A model generated the notes under the pieces. It had not been told where the DNA came from. It ran no database searches and saw nothing but the letters and a program-made list of their open reading frames with translations. Below, in pieces: positions 1-9,060 of a DNA stretch of 64,000 bases (position 1 is the first letter of the stretch; each line of letters opens with the position of its first letter). The DNA comes from Clostridiaceae bacterium (GTDB lineage Bacteria > Bacillota > Clostridia > Lachnospirales > Lachnospiraceae), in the NCBI GenBank assembly GCA_009911065.1, contig QXWR01000025.1:17942-81941 (forward strand), read 5' to 3'. Position numbers and translations under genes: made by a program.

Positions 1-1220
1 ACATTATCTTTCGGAATCCCAATTCCCGTATCCTTTACTGACACAAAAATCTTCTCATACCGGACGGATGTCTGTATAAAAATAGTAGAATCTGCATGGC
101 TGAATTTAATTGCATTGTCAATCAAATTATAGAGAACCTGCTGTATTTTTCCCAAATCTGCATAAACCATCTGAATATTATCCGAAAATGTTAAATCGAA
201 ATTAATATTTTTGGCATCACAGGTTCCTTCAAAGGAAGCTGCTGTGTCTTTCACCACCCGGTTAATATCAAAATTACTTCTGGATAAAAATCCTTTGCTG
301 TCTAAGGTGTTTAAAGTGAGCATTCCCTGTGTCAGTTTATTAAGCCGGTCCGTCTCTGCAATCACCCGCGTCAAATATCGTTCACTCATCTCCGGGGGGA
401 TCGTCCCATCAATAATCGCTTCCAGATACCCTTTGATGGAAGTGAGAGGAGACCGAAAATCGTGGGATACATTGGCAATGAATTTCCTTTGATATTCCTC
501 CATCTTATTCAATTCTCCAGACATATAGTTGAGAGTATCTGCCAGATAACCCATCTCATCATGGGTCTTCAAATCAATCTGATAAGTCAGATTACCAGCC
601 GCATATTCATTGGCGCCCACCGTAATCTTCTTCAGAGGAAAATATACGGTTTTGGTAAAAACCAGCAGTATAATCAGTGATAGGAGATAAATCACTGCTG
701 CAGTAATGTACACAACATTCAGCGCACCATTTGCCTCATCATGGATCTTAGAAACCGGCAAATGGACCAGCACATATCCATATGTATTATAATTTCCTGT
801 AATCGGCGCAGAAACACTCACTACATCATAAGGAAACTGACCATAATAATTTCCGACACTATAGTATCGGTTTCCCGCTGCCGTAGGGTCAAAATCCTCA
901 ATCATTGCACCGGACCGGGAGGACTGGTCACTGTCCACCACAATAATTCCCTGGCGGTTTACCACCCAAATCTCTGTTCCCAAAAATACCGCCACTGCCT
1001 GCAGCTGAGGATAAGCAGCATCCAAATCCTGGCGTTTTCCCTGGTAAACACTGCTGTAGGAAGCAGCAATTAAATTCGCTTCATCATACATATCTGCTGT
1101 TTTTTTCTCCAGCAGATGACGATACATAAACTGGGAAGATCCGGCAGCGATCACAACAAATCCCAGCAGCCCAAAAATCAGGTATCCCAATATAAACTTA
1201 TAATAAAGAGAATGCTTCAT
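1..1220 (-). CDS. Membrane sensor histidine kinase (partial, C-terminus beyond window edge)
   Basis: About 406 codons are visible. An N-terminal membrane segment (residues about 9-30) is followed by an extracellular sensor domain of roughly 130 residues, a second membrane segment near 170-190 and a HAMP-like linker. The phospho-acceptor motif NVSHDFRSPLTS follows near residue 252, then the ATPase N box (YNLIDNAIKFSH) and the start of the G1 box (DTGIGIPKD) right at the window edge. The protein should autophosphorylate on the SHD histidine and pass phosphate to a response regulator. No regulator lies upstream, where the next gene is the divergent cotJA, so the partner is either beyond the left edge or elsewhere. 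The ATG at 1218-1220 follows a GGAAGGATGAAGG ribosome binding site. The stimulus cannot be read from the sequence. Confidence 0.9.
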   Translation of the reverse strand, partial: MKHSLYYKFILGYLIFGLLGFVVIAAGSSQFMYRHLLEKKTADMYDEANLIAASYSSVYQGKRQDLDAAYPQLQAVAVFLGTEIWVVNRQGIIVVDSDQSSRSGAMIEDFDPTAAGNRYYSVGNYYGQFPYDVVSVSAPITGNYNTYGYVLVHLPVSKIHDEANGALNVVYITAAVIYLLSLIILLVFTKTVYFPLKKITVGANEYAAGNLTYQIDLKTHDEMGYLADTLNYMSGELNKMEEYQRKFIANVSHDFRSPLTSIKGYLEAIIDGTIPPEMSERYLTRVIAETDRLNKLTQGMLTLNTLDSKGFLSRSNFDINRVVKDTAASFEGTCDAKNINFDLTFSDNIQMVYADLGKIQQVLYNLIDNAIKFSHADSTIFIQTSVRYEKIFVSVKDTGIGIPKDN

Positions 1221-1350
1221 ACCTTCATCCTTCCCAAAATCGTTTCTTCATTAAATATCAAAAGGCTACTTCCTTCAATATTTATGTAACACACACGAAT
1301 CTTCCCTTTTTTAACATCAATTATGTAATATAGTCCAGCTTCTTTATGTC

Positions 1351-1358
1351 CATACTAA
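1351..1358 (+). promoter_or_regulatory. Candidate sporulation sigma-E -10 element of cotJ
   Basis: CATACTAA resembles the sigma-E -10 consensus CATACAnT and sits 30 bases before the cotJA start. The cotJ operon is sigma-E dependent in Bacillus. No convincing -35 element is present at 13-14 bases, so this is tentative. Confidence 0.25.
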
Positions 1359-1387
1359 GGAGGAATCAAAAAGAAAGGAGTGGATTT

Positions 1388-1609
1388 ATGATGAGCGCCT
1401 GTATTTGCAAACCTGCCCCTGCATCTTGCGGATGTGGAGAAAAACTTCCCGCCCCCGCACCAGCCGCCGGTCTTACTATCGCCATGGCCACAGTCCCAAT
1501 GCAGCCGTGGGAAACCCCTTATGAACCGGCCAAATCCTTAAAACAGGGTACTATATTTCCCTGTCTGGACAAACCTTTTTTCAAGACAGGAGGTGATTTT
1601 CACGGCTAA
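1388..1609 (+). CDS. cotJA: Spore coat associated protein CotJA
   Basis: A short protein of about 73 residues. A Cys/Pro/Ala-rich N-terminus (CICKPAPASCGCGEK) is followed by the recognisable CotJA core, where MQPWETPYEP, LKQGTIFPCLDKPF and the short hydrophobic ends match the family. CotJA is a spore-coat component made in the mother cell and is needed for CotJC incorporation in Bacillus. The start was set at ATG 1388 because AAAGGAG at 1374-1380 lies 7 bases upstream; ATG 1391 is equally placed. The longer upstream frame from 1346 has no ribosome binding site. The stop codon overlaps the beginning of cotJB, and cotJA, cotJB and cotJC form one operon. The Cys-rich N-terminal extension is somewhat longer than in Bacillus. 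Confidence 0.85.
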   Translation: MMSACICKPAPASCGCGEKLPAPAPAAGLTIAMATVPMQPWETPYEPAKSLKQGTIFPCLDKPFFKTGGDFHG

Positions 1610-1901
1610 CCGCACACAACTTCTGGAAGAAATCCAACAAATAGGATTTCAGGTAGATGACCTGACTTTATATCTGGACACCCATCCTTTGGACAAAGAC
1701 GCTTTGGATGCCTTTACTCAGGCAAAAAACCAGCGCTATCAGCTTATGCAAAATTATGCCAGAGAATTTGAACCATTAAATCTCTATCTGGTCTGCCCAG
1801 ACACCAACAATGAAACTGGAAGCTACTGTAAATACCCAGGCCAAAAACATTTCACCTGGTCAGACGGACCTCTGCCCTGGGATAACATGGGAGGTGTGTA
1901 A
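1602..1901 (+). CDS. cotJB: Spore coat protein CotJB
   Basis: About 99 residues, matching CotJB over its length: a helical N-terminus (TQLLEEIQQIGFQVDDL), LYLDTHPLDKDAL and a C-terminal WSDGPLPWDNMGG tail. No ATG is available at the 5' end. A perfect AGGAGG occupies 1588-1593, and in-frame codon ACG at 1602 lies 8 bases after it, where the family's initiator Met is expected (two residues before NRTQLL). The only standard start codon is GTG at 1593, which overlaps the Shine-Dalgarno sequence itself, so ACG initiation coupled to cotJA termination (stop 1607-1609) is the better reading. An alternative is a recent ATG-to-ACG mutation or a base-call error. CotJB is a small coat protein that acts with CotJC. 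Confidence 0.8.
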   Translation, partial: TANRTQLLEEIQQIGFQVDDLTLYLDTHPLDKDALDAFTQAKNQRYQLMQNYAREFEPLNLYLVCPDTNNETGSYCKYPGQKHFTWSDGPLPWDNMGGV

Positions 1902-1902
1902 T

Positions 1903-2514
1903 ATGTGGACTTACGAAAAACGGCTTCAATATCCGGTCAATATCCGGAAAACCTGTCCTAAAACAGCATCTCTCATTATCAGCCAGTTTGGCGGACCAGA
2001 CGGGGAAATGGCAGCGTCCATGCGTTATCTTTCCCAGCGGTACACCATGCCATGCAAGGAAGTTGCAGGACTTTTGACCGATATTGGCACGGAAGAACTG
2101 GGACATCTGGAAATTGTCTGTGCCATCATCTTTCAGCTGACCAAAAATATGAAACCGGAAGATGCCAAAACTGCTGGTTTTGACGCCTATTATGTTGATC
2201 ACACCTCGGCTCTATGGCCCACAGCTGCTGGCGGAGTTCCATTTAACAGCTGCGAATTTCAGTCCAAAGGGGATGCAGTCACAGATCTTTTTGAGGATCT
2301 GGCTGCAGAACAAAAAGCACGGACCACATATGAAAATCTCATCCGAATCATCGACGACCCAGATGTGCTGGAACCCTTAAAGTTCCTGCGTGAAAGGGAA
2401 GTCGTCCATTTCCAGCGATTTGGAGAGGCGTTGGAAAAGACCAAGCTGAAGCTGGATGAGAAAAATTTTTATTATTTCAATGCTGAATTTGACAAACAAT
2501 TTGCGAAAAGTTAA
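1903..2514 (+). CDS. cotJC: Spore coat protein CotJC, manganese-catalase-like
   Basis: 203 residues of all-helical, ferritin-like protein. Typical family segments are visible: QFGGPDGEMAASMRYL near residue 28, the metal-ligand-type helix GTEELGHLEIV near residue 62 and EREVVHFQRFGEAL near residue 164. The Glu and His residues of the di-manganese catalase family are therefore retained. It is a structural coat protein that may protect the spore from peroxide. The start ATG at 1903 follows GGGAGG 8 bases upstream, and the cotJB stop codon ends two bases before it, so translation is coupled. It is the last gene of the operon. Confidence 0.92.
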   Translation: MWTYEKRLQYPVNIRKTCPKTASLIISQFGGPDGEMAASMRYLSQRYTMPCKEVAGLLTDIGTEELGHLEIVCAIIFQLTKNMKPEDAKTAGFDAYYVDHTSALWPTAAGGVPFNSCEFQSKGDAVTDLFEDLAAEQKARTTYENLIRIIDDPDVLEPLKFLREREVVHFQRFGEALEKTKLKLDEKNFYYFNAEFDKQFAKS

Positions 2515-2565
2515 ATCGCACTTGCCATCCGCGCCATTTACCAGAAAATCTTCACATGAGGAAAA

Positions 2566-2593
2566 CCAAACTCCAGAATATCCTGGAGTTTGG
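2566..2593. terminator. Terminator hairpin between convergent cotJC and malic enzyme genes
   Basis: A perfect 11-bp stem (CCAAACTCCAG with CTGGAGTTTGG, loop 2577-2582) lies between two convergent genes. Reading the minus strand it is followed by TTTTCC. On the plus strand a T-rich stretch begins about 15 bases later. It probably serves the malic enzyme transcript and possibly both. Confidence 0.65.
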
Positions 2594-2615
2594 CTGCCTT
2601 ACATACCCTTTTTAT

Positions 2616-3803
2616 TTATTTTATCTCTTGATATTCTACCCGGTTTATCCCTAATCTTACTGCCTCCTTTGCCACTGCATTGGCCACTGCAGGCACAACC
2701 TGCCGGTTAAACGAAGAAGGAATCACATACTCTGCTGTCAGTTCCTCCTCTGGAATCACGAAAGCTATGGCATGAGAAGCCGCAATCTTCATAGAATCTG
2801 TAATATCTGTGGCCCGCACTGCCAGAACCCCCTTAAACAATCCGGGAAATACCAGTACATTATTAATCTGGTTGGGATAATCTGACCTGCCGGTTCCTAC
2901 CACAGCCGCGCCTCCTGCCGCTGCCTCCTCTGGCATAATCTCCGGGACTGGATTGGCCATGGCAAAAACAATACCATGATTCATAGAGGCCACCATATCC
3001 TTTGTGACCAGATGGGGTCTGGACACTCCCACAAAAATATCGGCTCCCTTCATGGCATCTGCCAGACTGCCATGCTCTTTTTCCTGGTTGCTAATGTGGG
3101 AAATCTCTTCCTGTCCCGGATTAAGCCCCTGGTCTCCCTGACAAATGATTCCATGAATATCGCATAAAATCACGTTTCCAAATCCCATGGCAATCAAATG
3201 CTTCCCAATGGCAATTCCTGCTGCACCGGCCCCGTTAATCACCACCCGAAGCTTTCCCATCTCTTTGCCTGTAACCTTTACTGCATTTAAAAGAGCAGCG
3301 CCCACCACAATCGCTGTGCCATGCTGGTCATCATGGAAGATAGGAATGTCGCAGACTTCCTTTAGCCGTCTCTCAATCTCAAAACACCGCGGAGCAGCAA
3401 TATCCTCCAAATTAATTCCCCCAAAACTTTTGGATATTAAAGCAACCGTCTGCACAAACGTATCCACATCTTTTGAATCTACGCACAAAGGAAAGGCATC
3501 CACATCCGCAAATTCTTTAAACAAAGCACATTTTCCTTCCATCACCGGCATCCCGGCGGCAGGGCCAATATCTCCCAACCCCAGCACAGCGGTCCCATCT
3601 GTAATGACAGCTACCAGATTTCCCTTGCGGGTATAGTCATAAGCCAGTTCCTCATTTTCTGCAATCAGCAGACACGGTTCTGCCACTCCGGGCGTATAGG
3701 CGATGGCAAGCTCTTCCCGGTTGGTCACAGGCACACGGGAAATCACCTCTATTTTGCCTTTCCACTCTCTATGCTTCTCGATTGCCAGCTGCTTTTTATC
3801 CAC
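2616..3803 (-). CDS. NAD(P)-dependent malic enzyme (oxaloacetate-decarboxylating)
   Basis: 395 residues, the usual size for the short bacterial malic enzymes. It converts L-malate to pyruvate and CO2 with reduction of NAD(P). Recognisable segments are AIAYTPGVAEPC near the N-terminus, VITDGTAVLGLGDIGP, the metal-binding PIFHDDQHGTA and the dinucleotide fold GAGAAGIAIGKHL. It ends in PEEELTAEYVIPSSF, which is typical of the family. The start is GTG at 3801-3803 because AGGAGG lies 8 bases upstream; the longer in-frame ATG further up has no ribosome binding site and would overlap the promoter at 3844-3872. It is monocistronic between its own promoter and the terminator at 2566-2593. Cofactor preference cannot be read with confidence. 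Confidence 0.93.
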   Translation of the reverse strand: MDKKQLAIEKHREWKGKIEVISRVPVTNREELAIAYTPGVAEPCLLIAENEELAYDYTRKGNLVAVITDGTAVLGLGDIGPAAGMPVMEGKCALFKEFADVDAFPLCVDSKDVDTFVQTVALISKSFGGINLEDIAAPRCFEIERRLKEVCDIPIFHDDQHGTAIVVGAALLNAVKVTGKEMGKLRVVINGAGAAGIAIGKHLIAMGFGNVILCDIHGIICQGDQGLNPGQEEISHISNQEKEHGSLADAMKGADIFVGVSRPHLVTKDMVASMNHGIVFAMANPVPEIMPEEAAAGGAAVVGTGRSDYPNQINNVLVFPGLFKGVLAVRATDITDSMKIAASHAIAFVIPEEELTAEYVIPSSFNRQVVPAVANAVAKEAVRLGINRVEYQEIK

Positions 3804-3843
3804 CGTATTGTCCTCCTGATCTGTATTTGTAAATTTTCTTCTT

Positions 3844-3872
3844 ATTTTAATACAAATCAGAAGATGCGTCAA
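3844..3872 (-). promoter_or_regulatory. Vegetative promoter of the malic enzyme gene
   Basis: Reading the minus strand: TTGACG, a 17-base spacer, TAAAAT. The -10 ends about 40 bases before the GTG start. It lies between clpB and the malic enzyme gene, so the latter can be transcribed independently of clpB. Confidence 0.75.
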
Positions 3873-3890
3873 TGAAGTTTCTTGGAAACA

Positions 3891-6482
3891 TTACCCTGGA
3901 AATCCAATCAATGTTTCACCATTTTCAGCCACATCAATCACGATTCTCTGACCCTGATGAATATCACCTTGTAAAATAATCCGCGCTGCCAGAGTCTCCA
4001 CATGTTTCTGGATATATCTTCGAAGAGGGCGGGCGCCATAAGCCGGATCATAGCCATGTTCCGTGACAAATGCCTTTGCAGCCTCAGTCAGATCCACCCT
4101 AAGCTCCCTCTCCTCCAGCCGTTTATTCACATCTGCCACAAGCAAATCCACAATTTGGCGAATGTTATCCCTGGTAAGAGGTTTAAATAAAATTGTTTCA
4201 TCCAGACGGTTTAAAAATTCCGGACGGAAATGATTCTGCAAATCTCCCAGCACCATCTGTTCTGCTTCTTTTCCCACATTCCCATACTGGTCAATGCCTT
4301 CCAGCAAATAGTGAGAGCCAATGTTGGATGTCATAATTAAGATCGTATTTTTAAAGTCCACGGTCTTTCCTTTGGAGTCTGTGATGCGCCCGTCATCCAA
4401 CACCTGTAAAAGCACATTGAATACATCTGGATGGGCCTTTTCCACCTCATCAAACAACACTACAGAATAAGGCTTGCGGCGCACAGCCTCAGTCAGCTGA
4501 CCGCCCTCGTCATATCCTACATATCCTGGAGGCGCTCCGATCAGCCGCGCCACAGAATGCTTCTCCATATATTCACTCATATCAATACGGACCATATTGT
4601 TCTCATCATCAAACAATGCTTCTGCCAGCGTCTTTGCCAGTTCTGTCTTCCCCACGCCGGTTGGTCCTAAAAACAGGAAAGAACCTATGGGTTTTCCTGG
4701 ATCTTTGATTCCTGCCTTAGAGCGGAGAATGGCTTCTGTCACCTTTTCCACCCCTTCCTCCTGACCTACCACACGTTTATGAAGAACTTCCGCTAAATGA
4801 AGAATCCGGCTGCGTTCACTTTCATTTAATTTACTCACAGGAATACCCGTCCAGCGGGATATAATCCGGGCAATTTCCTCATCACTGACGCTTTCCCGCA
4901 CCAAGCTTAAATCCTGATGTTTCACCCGCTCTTCCTCAGCTTCCAGCTCCTTTTGCAGCTGCGGCAGCTTGCCGTACTGCAGTTCTGCTGCCCTGTTTAG
5001 ATCATACTGATGCTGGGCCTGGGCAATATCCCGCCCCACCTGTTCAATCTCTTCCCGCAAAGCAGACAGTTTGTCTACAGATGCCTTTTCATTCTCCCAC
5101 TGAACCTTCCGGCTGGCAAATTCATCATGCAGCTCCGCCAGATTCCTTTGCAAATCTTCCAGCCTTTCCTTGCTTAAATGATCCGTTTCCTTTTTCAGTG
5201 CAGTTTCTTCAATCTCCATCTGCATAATCTTCCGGGACAGCTCATCTAACTCAGAAGGCATGGAATCCAATTCCGTCTTAATCAGCGCACATGCCTCGTC
5301 CACCAGATCAATGGCCTTATCGGGAAGAAACCGGTCCGTAATATACCGGTCAGAAAGCACTGCCGCTGCCACCAGAGCGGAATCCGTAATCTTAACCCCA
5401 TGAAAGACTTCATACCGGTCTTTGATTCCCCGCAAAATAGAAATGGTATCTTCTACCGTGGGCTGATCTACCAGGACTGGCTGGAACCGCCGCTCCAAAG
5501 CTGCATCCTTCTCAATATACTTCCGATACTCATCCAAAGTAGTGGCGCCAATACAGTGAAGCTCTCCTCTTGCCAGCATGGGTTTTAAGAGATTTCCAGC
5601 ATCCATGGAACCTTCCGTCTTTCCTGCTCCCACTATCGTATGAAGCTCGTCAATAAACAGAATAATCTGTCCGTCACTTTTTTTCACTTCCTCCAAAACT
5701 GCCTTCAATCGTTCCTCAAACTCGCCCCGATACTTGGCGCCAGCTACCAGCGCTCCCATATCCAAAGCAAAAAGCTTCCTCTCCTTCAGACCTTCCGGCA
5801 CATCTCCCCGGACAATCCGCTGAGCCAGACCTTCCACGACTGCTGTCTTACCTACTCCCGGTTCACCAATCAGCACTGGATTGTTCTTCGTCTTCCGGGA
5901 TAAAATCTGAATCACATTCCGAATTTCCCCGTCTCTTCCAATCACCGGGTCAAGCTTCTGATCTTTGGCTCTCTCCACCAGATCATAACCATATTTTTCC
6001 AAAGTATCATACGTTGCTTCCGGATTATCGCTGACCACCCTCTGGTTTCCCCGCACCGTGGAAAGGGCCTGAAGAAAATGGTCCCTGCTGATTCCGTTCT
6101 GACGGAACAACTCTTTCATCACCGAATCTTTGTGCTTTAACATAGAGAGAAAAATATGCTCCACTGACACATATTCATCGCCCATAGCACGGGACTCATC
6201 TTCTGCATGAATTAACACTTTGTTTAAATCGCTGCTGATATACACCTGACCGCTGCCGCTGACCTTGGGTAAACCTGCCACTTTCTGTTCTGCCTCATTT
6301 AAAATCAGCTCTCTTCCGATTCCCATTTTTGTCAGCAATTTTAAAATCAGGCTGTCTTCCAAAGTCAGCAAACTATAAAATAAATGTTCCTGCTCAATCT
6401 GCTGATTCCCATATTCATAGGCCAGCTTTTCACAATTTTGTACTGCTTCCATAGACTTTTGTGTAAACTTGCTTATATTCAT
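3891..6482 (-). CDS. clpB: ATP-dependent protein disaggregase ClpB
   Basis: 863 residues, full length. The order is: N-terminal Clp repeat domain (1-145), first AAA+ domain with Walker A GEPGVGKT near 205-212 and Walker [10 protein letters not shown], the ClpB-specific coiled-coil middle domain (about 400-520), and second AAA+ domain with GPTGVGKT near 610 and the conserved [13 protein letters not shown] loop. The middle domain and absence of a ClpP-binding IGF loop identify ClpB rather than ClpA or ClpC. It works with DnaK to resolubilise aggregated proteins in the cytoplasm. The start follows GGAAGGAGGG. The promoter region carries a CIRCE-like operator, so HrcA control is likely. The dnaK/hrcA genes are not in this window. 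Confidence 0.97.
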   Translation of the reverse strand: MNISKFTQKSMEAVQNCEKLAYEYGNQQIEQEHLFYSLLTLEDSLILKLLTKMGIGRELILNEAEQKVAGLPKVSGSGQVYISSDLNKVLIHAEDESRAMGDEYVSVEHIFLSMLKHKDSVMKELFRQNGISRDHFLQALSTVRGNQRVVSDNPEATYDTLEKYGYDLVERAKDQKLDPVIGRDGEIRNVIQILSRKTKNNPVLIGEPGVGKTAVVEGLAQRIVRGDVPEGLKERKLFALDMGALVAGAKYRGEFEERLKAVLEEVKKSDGQIILFIDELHTIVGAGKTEGSMDAGNLLKPMLARGELHCIGATTLDEYRKYIEKDAALERRFQPVLVDQPTVEDTISILRGIKDRYEVFHGVKITDSALVAAAVLSDRYITDRFLPDKAIDLVDEACALIKTELDSMPSELDELSRKIMQMEIEETALKKETDHLSKERLEDLQRNLAELHDEFASRKVQWENEKASVDKLSALREEIEQVGRDIAQAQHQYDLNRAAELQYGKLPQLQKELEAEEERVKHQDLSLVRESVSDEEIARIISRWTGIPVSKLNESERSRILHLAEVLHKRVVGQEEGVEKVTEAILRSKAGIKDPGKPIGSFLFLGPTGVGKTELAKTLAEALFDDENNMVRIDMSEYMEKHSVARLIGAPPGYVGYDEGGQLTEAVRRKPYSVVLFDEVEKAHPDVFNVLLQVLDDGRITDSKGKTVDFKNTILIMTSNIGSHYLLEGIDQYGNVGKEAEQMVLGDLQNHFRPEFLNRLDETILFKPLTRDNIRQIVDLLVADVNKRLEERELRVDLTEAAKAFVTEHGYDPAYGARPLRRYIQKHVETLAARIILQGDIHQGQRIVIDVAENGETLIGFPG

Positions 6483-6541
6483 AAATGCACCCTCCTTCCG
6501 GAATCCACCGGAGTCGCCTCAATCACATCTGTTCTATCAAG

Positions 6542-6584
6542 ACTATAACATATGTTGTTAGCCATGTCAAGGATCGAGTGCTAA
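6542..6584 (-). promoter_or_regulatory. Heat-shock promoter with overlapping CIRCE-like HrcA operator
   Basis: On the minus strand a near-consensus promoter, TTGACA (plus 6565-6570), 17 bases, TATAGT (plus 6542-6547), precedes clpB by about 60 bases. An inverted repeat with exact CIRCE geometry covers its -35: GAGTGCTAA at 6576-6584 is a perfect half, 9 bases of spacer, and TTAGCCATG at 6558-6566 is a degenerate half (consensus TTAGCACTC). HrcA repression is inferred. Confidence 0.75.
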
Positions 6585-6608
6585 TTTTTTAAAATAAAGA
6601 TTTTTACA

Positions 6609-7451
6609 CTACTCTTCCTTCGTCATATGTACTTCTACCTGATGATACGCAATCCGAATCCCTTCCTCATCAAACCGCAGCTTAATGTTTTCTATAATAT
6701 CCCACCGGACCGGCCAGTAATCCTCCTTTGTAGTCCATCCCCGAAGTCCGAGAATCACTGCACTTTCTCCCAATTCCTTGACAAAAACCCGGATGCCGTC
6801 CTCCTGGATTACCTGAAGATGATTTTCCACAATTTCAGTTAAAATTTCCTTTGCTTTTTTCAAATCCGAGTCATAATGAATGTTTATTTCCAAATCCAGC
6901 TGGCGCTTATCTTGGGCAGTCACATTGATCACTGTGGCATTAGCCACAGTGCCGTTGGGAATGGTAATCATCCGGTTGTCAACCGTAATAAGAACCGTAT
7001 ATACCAAACCAATGCTATATACGCTCCCCTCCACATCTCCACAGATAATATAATCTTGTAAGATAAAAGGACGTGTAAGCATGATGAGGATTCCTCCTGC
7101 CACATTGGACAAGCTCTCTTTTAAAGACAGGCCAATGGCCACCCCCGCAGAACCCATAAGAGCTACAATGGAAGCAGATGGCACTCCCAGCTTTTCCGCT
7201 GCTATAAAAATCACAATCGCATACATAGAAGCATTGATCACAGAAAGAAGAAAACGATTTACATTTTCTTCCAGATTCATCCGCTCAAAAGTCTTTTTTA
7301 AAATCCCCTGGACTGCCCTGACAATTCGGATTCCCACCAAAAGAATTATTCCTGCCAGAAGTATCCGCCAGAAAAGTACCTTTAGATTAGGAGTCAGGGT
7401 TTTTAATGTATCCAAAAACCAGCTTAATTCCAGATTGGGGTGGCCGGACAT
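6609..7451 (-). CDS. MscS-family small mechanosensitive ion channel
   Basis: About 280 residues. Three membrane segments lie near residues 25-45, 70-90 and 95-125. The pore-lining helix carries the Gly/Ala pattern GSAGVAIGLSLKESLSNVAGG and is followed by the MscS beta domain (the segment from FILQDYI through ITIPNG) and the cytoplasmic alpha/beta domain. It releases solutes on hypo-osmotic shock. ATG 7449-7451 was chosen because GGGGGAGGTG lies 6 bases before it. An upstream start at 7502 or 7511 would add 17-20 residues and overlap the MoxR-type gene by up to 17 bases. It follows the LRR/VWA/MoxR cassette in the same orientation with no visible terminator between, so it may be the last gene of that transcript. 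Confidence 0.9.
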   Translation of the reverse strand: MSGHPNLELSWFLDTLKTLTPNLKVLFWRILLAGIILLVGIRIVRAVQGILKKTFERMNLEENVNRFLLSVINASMYAIVIFIAAEKLGVPSASIVALMGSAGVAIGLSLKESLSNVAGGILIMLTRPFILQDYIICGDVEGSVYSIGLVYTVLITVDNRMITIPNGTVANATVINVTAQDKRQLDLEINIHYDSDLKKAKEILTEIVENHLQVIQEDGIRVFVKELGESAVILGLRGWTTKEDYWPVRWDIIENIKLRFDEEGIRIAYHQVEVHMTKEE

Positions 7452-7494
7452 CTGCCACACCTCCCCCTCTTGTTCTTTCAATATGGTTAGAATA

Positions 7495-9060
7495 TCAAAC
7501 ATTTTTTTCATCTCCCAATGGGCCAGAATCCGCCTGCGTGCCCCAAACAGCCTTTTTTATCCTCTCCTCTTCCTCCGAGAACAGCAGATTCCGGTTATAT
7601 TGATAATATCGCTCGCAATCATATTCTTGTAAAAATTCCACGCTGTAAAATCCTGTATTCAGCTCTGTCACAAACAAAACCATTTCCTGACTGCTGCCAA
7701 ACCCTGCCTCCATAAAATCGAACGCATGTTCAAGCTTCTGTCCGGTTTCCTCCAAAAGAACCTCATATTCATCCCGGCTTTCTTCAAATCGTCCCCGAAT
7801 CCATTGCCAAACATCCTCTGCCTGACACAAATTCTCCTTTTGCAAATCCAAAAGCATTTGTTCCAGACAAGCGCTCACCTGCCGATACACTCCAAGCTCC
7901 CCGAAAGAAAGCAGACCATTTTCCTGACGCTTCTCCCACTGGCTGCAAAAATCCTCTGTCATTTGAGCAAAGGCTTTGATTTTGTCTGCTGCGGAAACCT
8001 TCTCTTTTTCCAGTTTCTGTTCCCCTGCCCTTTGTATCTCCCGCAGTTTTTTCATCTCAAGCTCCAGTTTCTCTGCCATCTGACATACCTTTCGAAAGGA
8101 CTCGTTTAAGGCAGACAGCAAAAGTCCCACCACACTAACCCGCTCGTCAAATGCAGCCCGCTCCAATTTCCCATATACCTCCGCAGGAACCTGCCCTGCC
8201 AAAATCTCCTTTGCCGGGTAATTTTCCTTATATTTGTAATAAAGTTCCAGGTAGCTGGCAAAATCTCTGGCAATTTTAGGAAATTGGATATACTCAAAGA
8301 CAATCTCCCGGTCCACAGTCATTTCCAACTGCTCATACACCTGAATCAGCGCTGACAAATCTTCCCAGCCCCGAGGTGTCGCAAACTGTTTTCCATCTAC
8401 TGTGGTTTCAATCCGGCAGAAATTTTGCGGCCGCACATTCAAATAAGAGCTTACGGCCGGATGAATATTTACCCGGACAGCATATTCTTTCCACACTTCA
8501 AAATCCGGTTCCACATTCATCCGGCGAATCCGGTCCAAAGTTACCAAGTCAAATTCCCGGACTGACTTGTTATATTCTGGCGGATTGCCAGCTGCCACAA
8601 TCACCCAGCCTTCTGGAATGGAATGGTTCCCAAAGGATTTCCCCTGTAAAAACTGCAGCATAGCCGGAGCCAGGGTTTCCGAGACACAGTTAATCTCATC
8701 CAGAAACAAAATCCCCTCTGTAAGACCAGTCTGTTCCATGTTCTCATACACAGAAGCTACAATCTCACTCATAGTATACTCTGTGGCTGTGTATTCCTTT
8801 CCCCCAAACTGCCGCTTCTCAATAAAAGGAAGCCCAATGGCGCTTTGGCGGGTATGGTGGGTAATGGTATAAGCCACCAGCCCAATCTGGCATTCCTGGG
8901 AAATCTGTTTCATAATTTGCGTCTTCCCGATTCCAGGCGGCCCAATCAGCAAAAGGGGCCTTTGCCGGATGGAAGGAATCACATAAGCCCCATATTCATC
9001 TTTTTTTAAATATGCCCCAATGGTGTCCTTGATTTCCTGTTTTGCCCGTTTGATATTCAT
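7495..9060 (-). CDS. MoxR-type AAA+ ATPase with long helical C-terminal region
   Basis: 521 residues. The N-terminal half is an AAA+ module: Walker A GPPGIGKT at 40-47, Walker B GILFLDEIN with D121-E122, sensor-1 asparagine in AAGNPPEYN near 159 and an arginine-bearing LDRIRRM segment. The last 200 residues are predicted helical with a charged coiled-coil stretch near 335-365 and match nothing I recognise. MoxR ATPases act as chaperones that load metals or remodel VWA-domain partners. The partner gene is immediately upstream and overlaps by 4 bases (ATGA-type overlap at 9057-9060), so the two products are made together. The substrate is unknown. Confidence 0.85.
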   Translation of the reverse strand: MNIKRAKQEIKDTIGAYLKKDEYGAYVIPSIRQRPLLLIGPPGIGKTQIMKQISQECQIGLVAYTITHHTRQSAIGLPFIEKRQFGGKEYTATEYTMSEIVASVYENMEQTGLTEGILFLDEINCVSETLAPAMLQFLQGKSFGNHSIPEGWVIVAAGNPPEYNKSVREFDLVTLDRIRRMNVEPDFEVWKEYAVRVNIHPAVSSYLNVRPQNFCRIETTVDGKQFATPRGWEDLSALIQVYEQLEMTVDREIVFEYIQFPKIARDFASYLELYYKYKENYPAKEILAGQVPAEVYGKLERAAFDERVSVVGLLLSALNESFRKVCQMAEKLELEMKKLREIQRAGEQKLEKEKVSAADKIKAFAQMTEDFCSQWEKRQENGLLSFGELGVYRQVSACLEQMLLDLQKENLCQAEDVWQWIRGRFEESRDEYEVLLEETGQKLEHAFDFMEAGFGSSQEMVLFVTELNTGFYSVEFLQEYDCERYYQYNRNLLFSEEEERIKKAVWGTQADSGPLGDEKNV

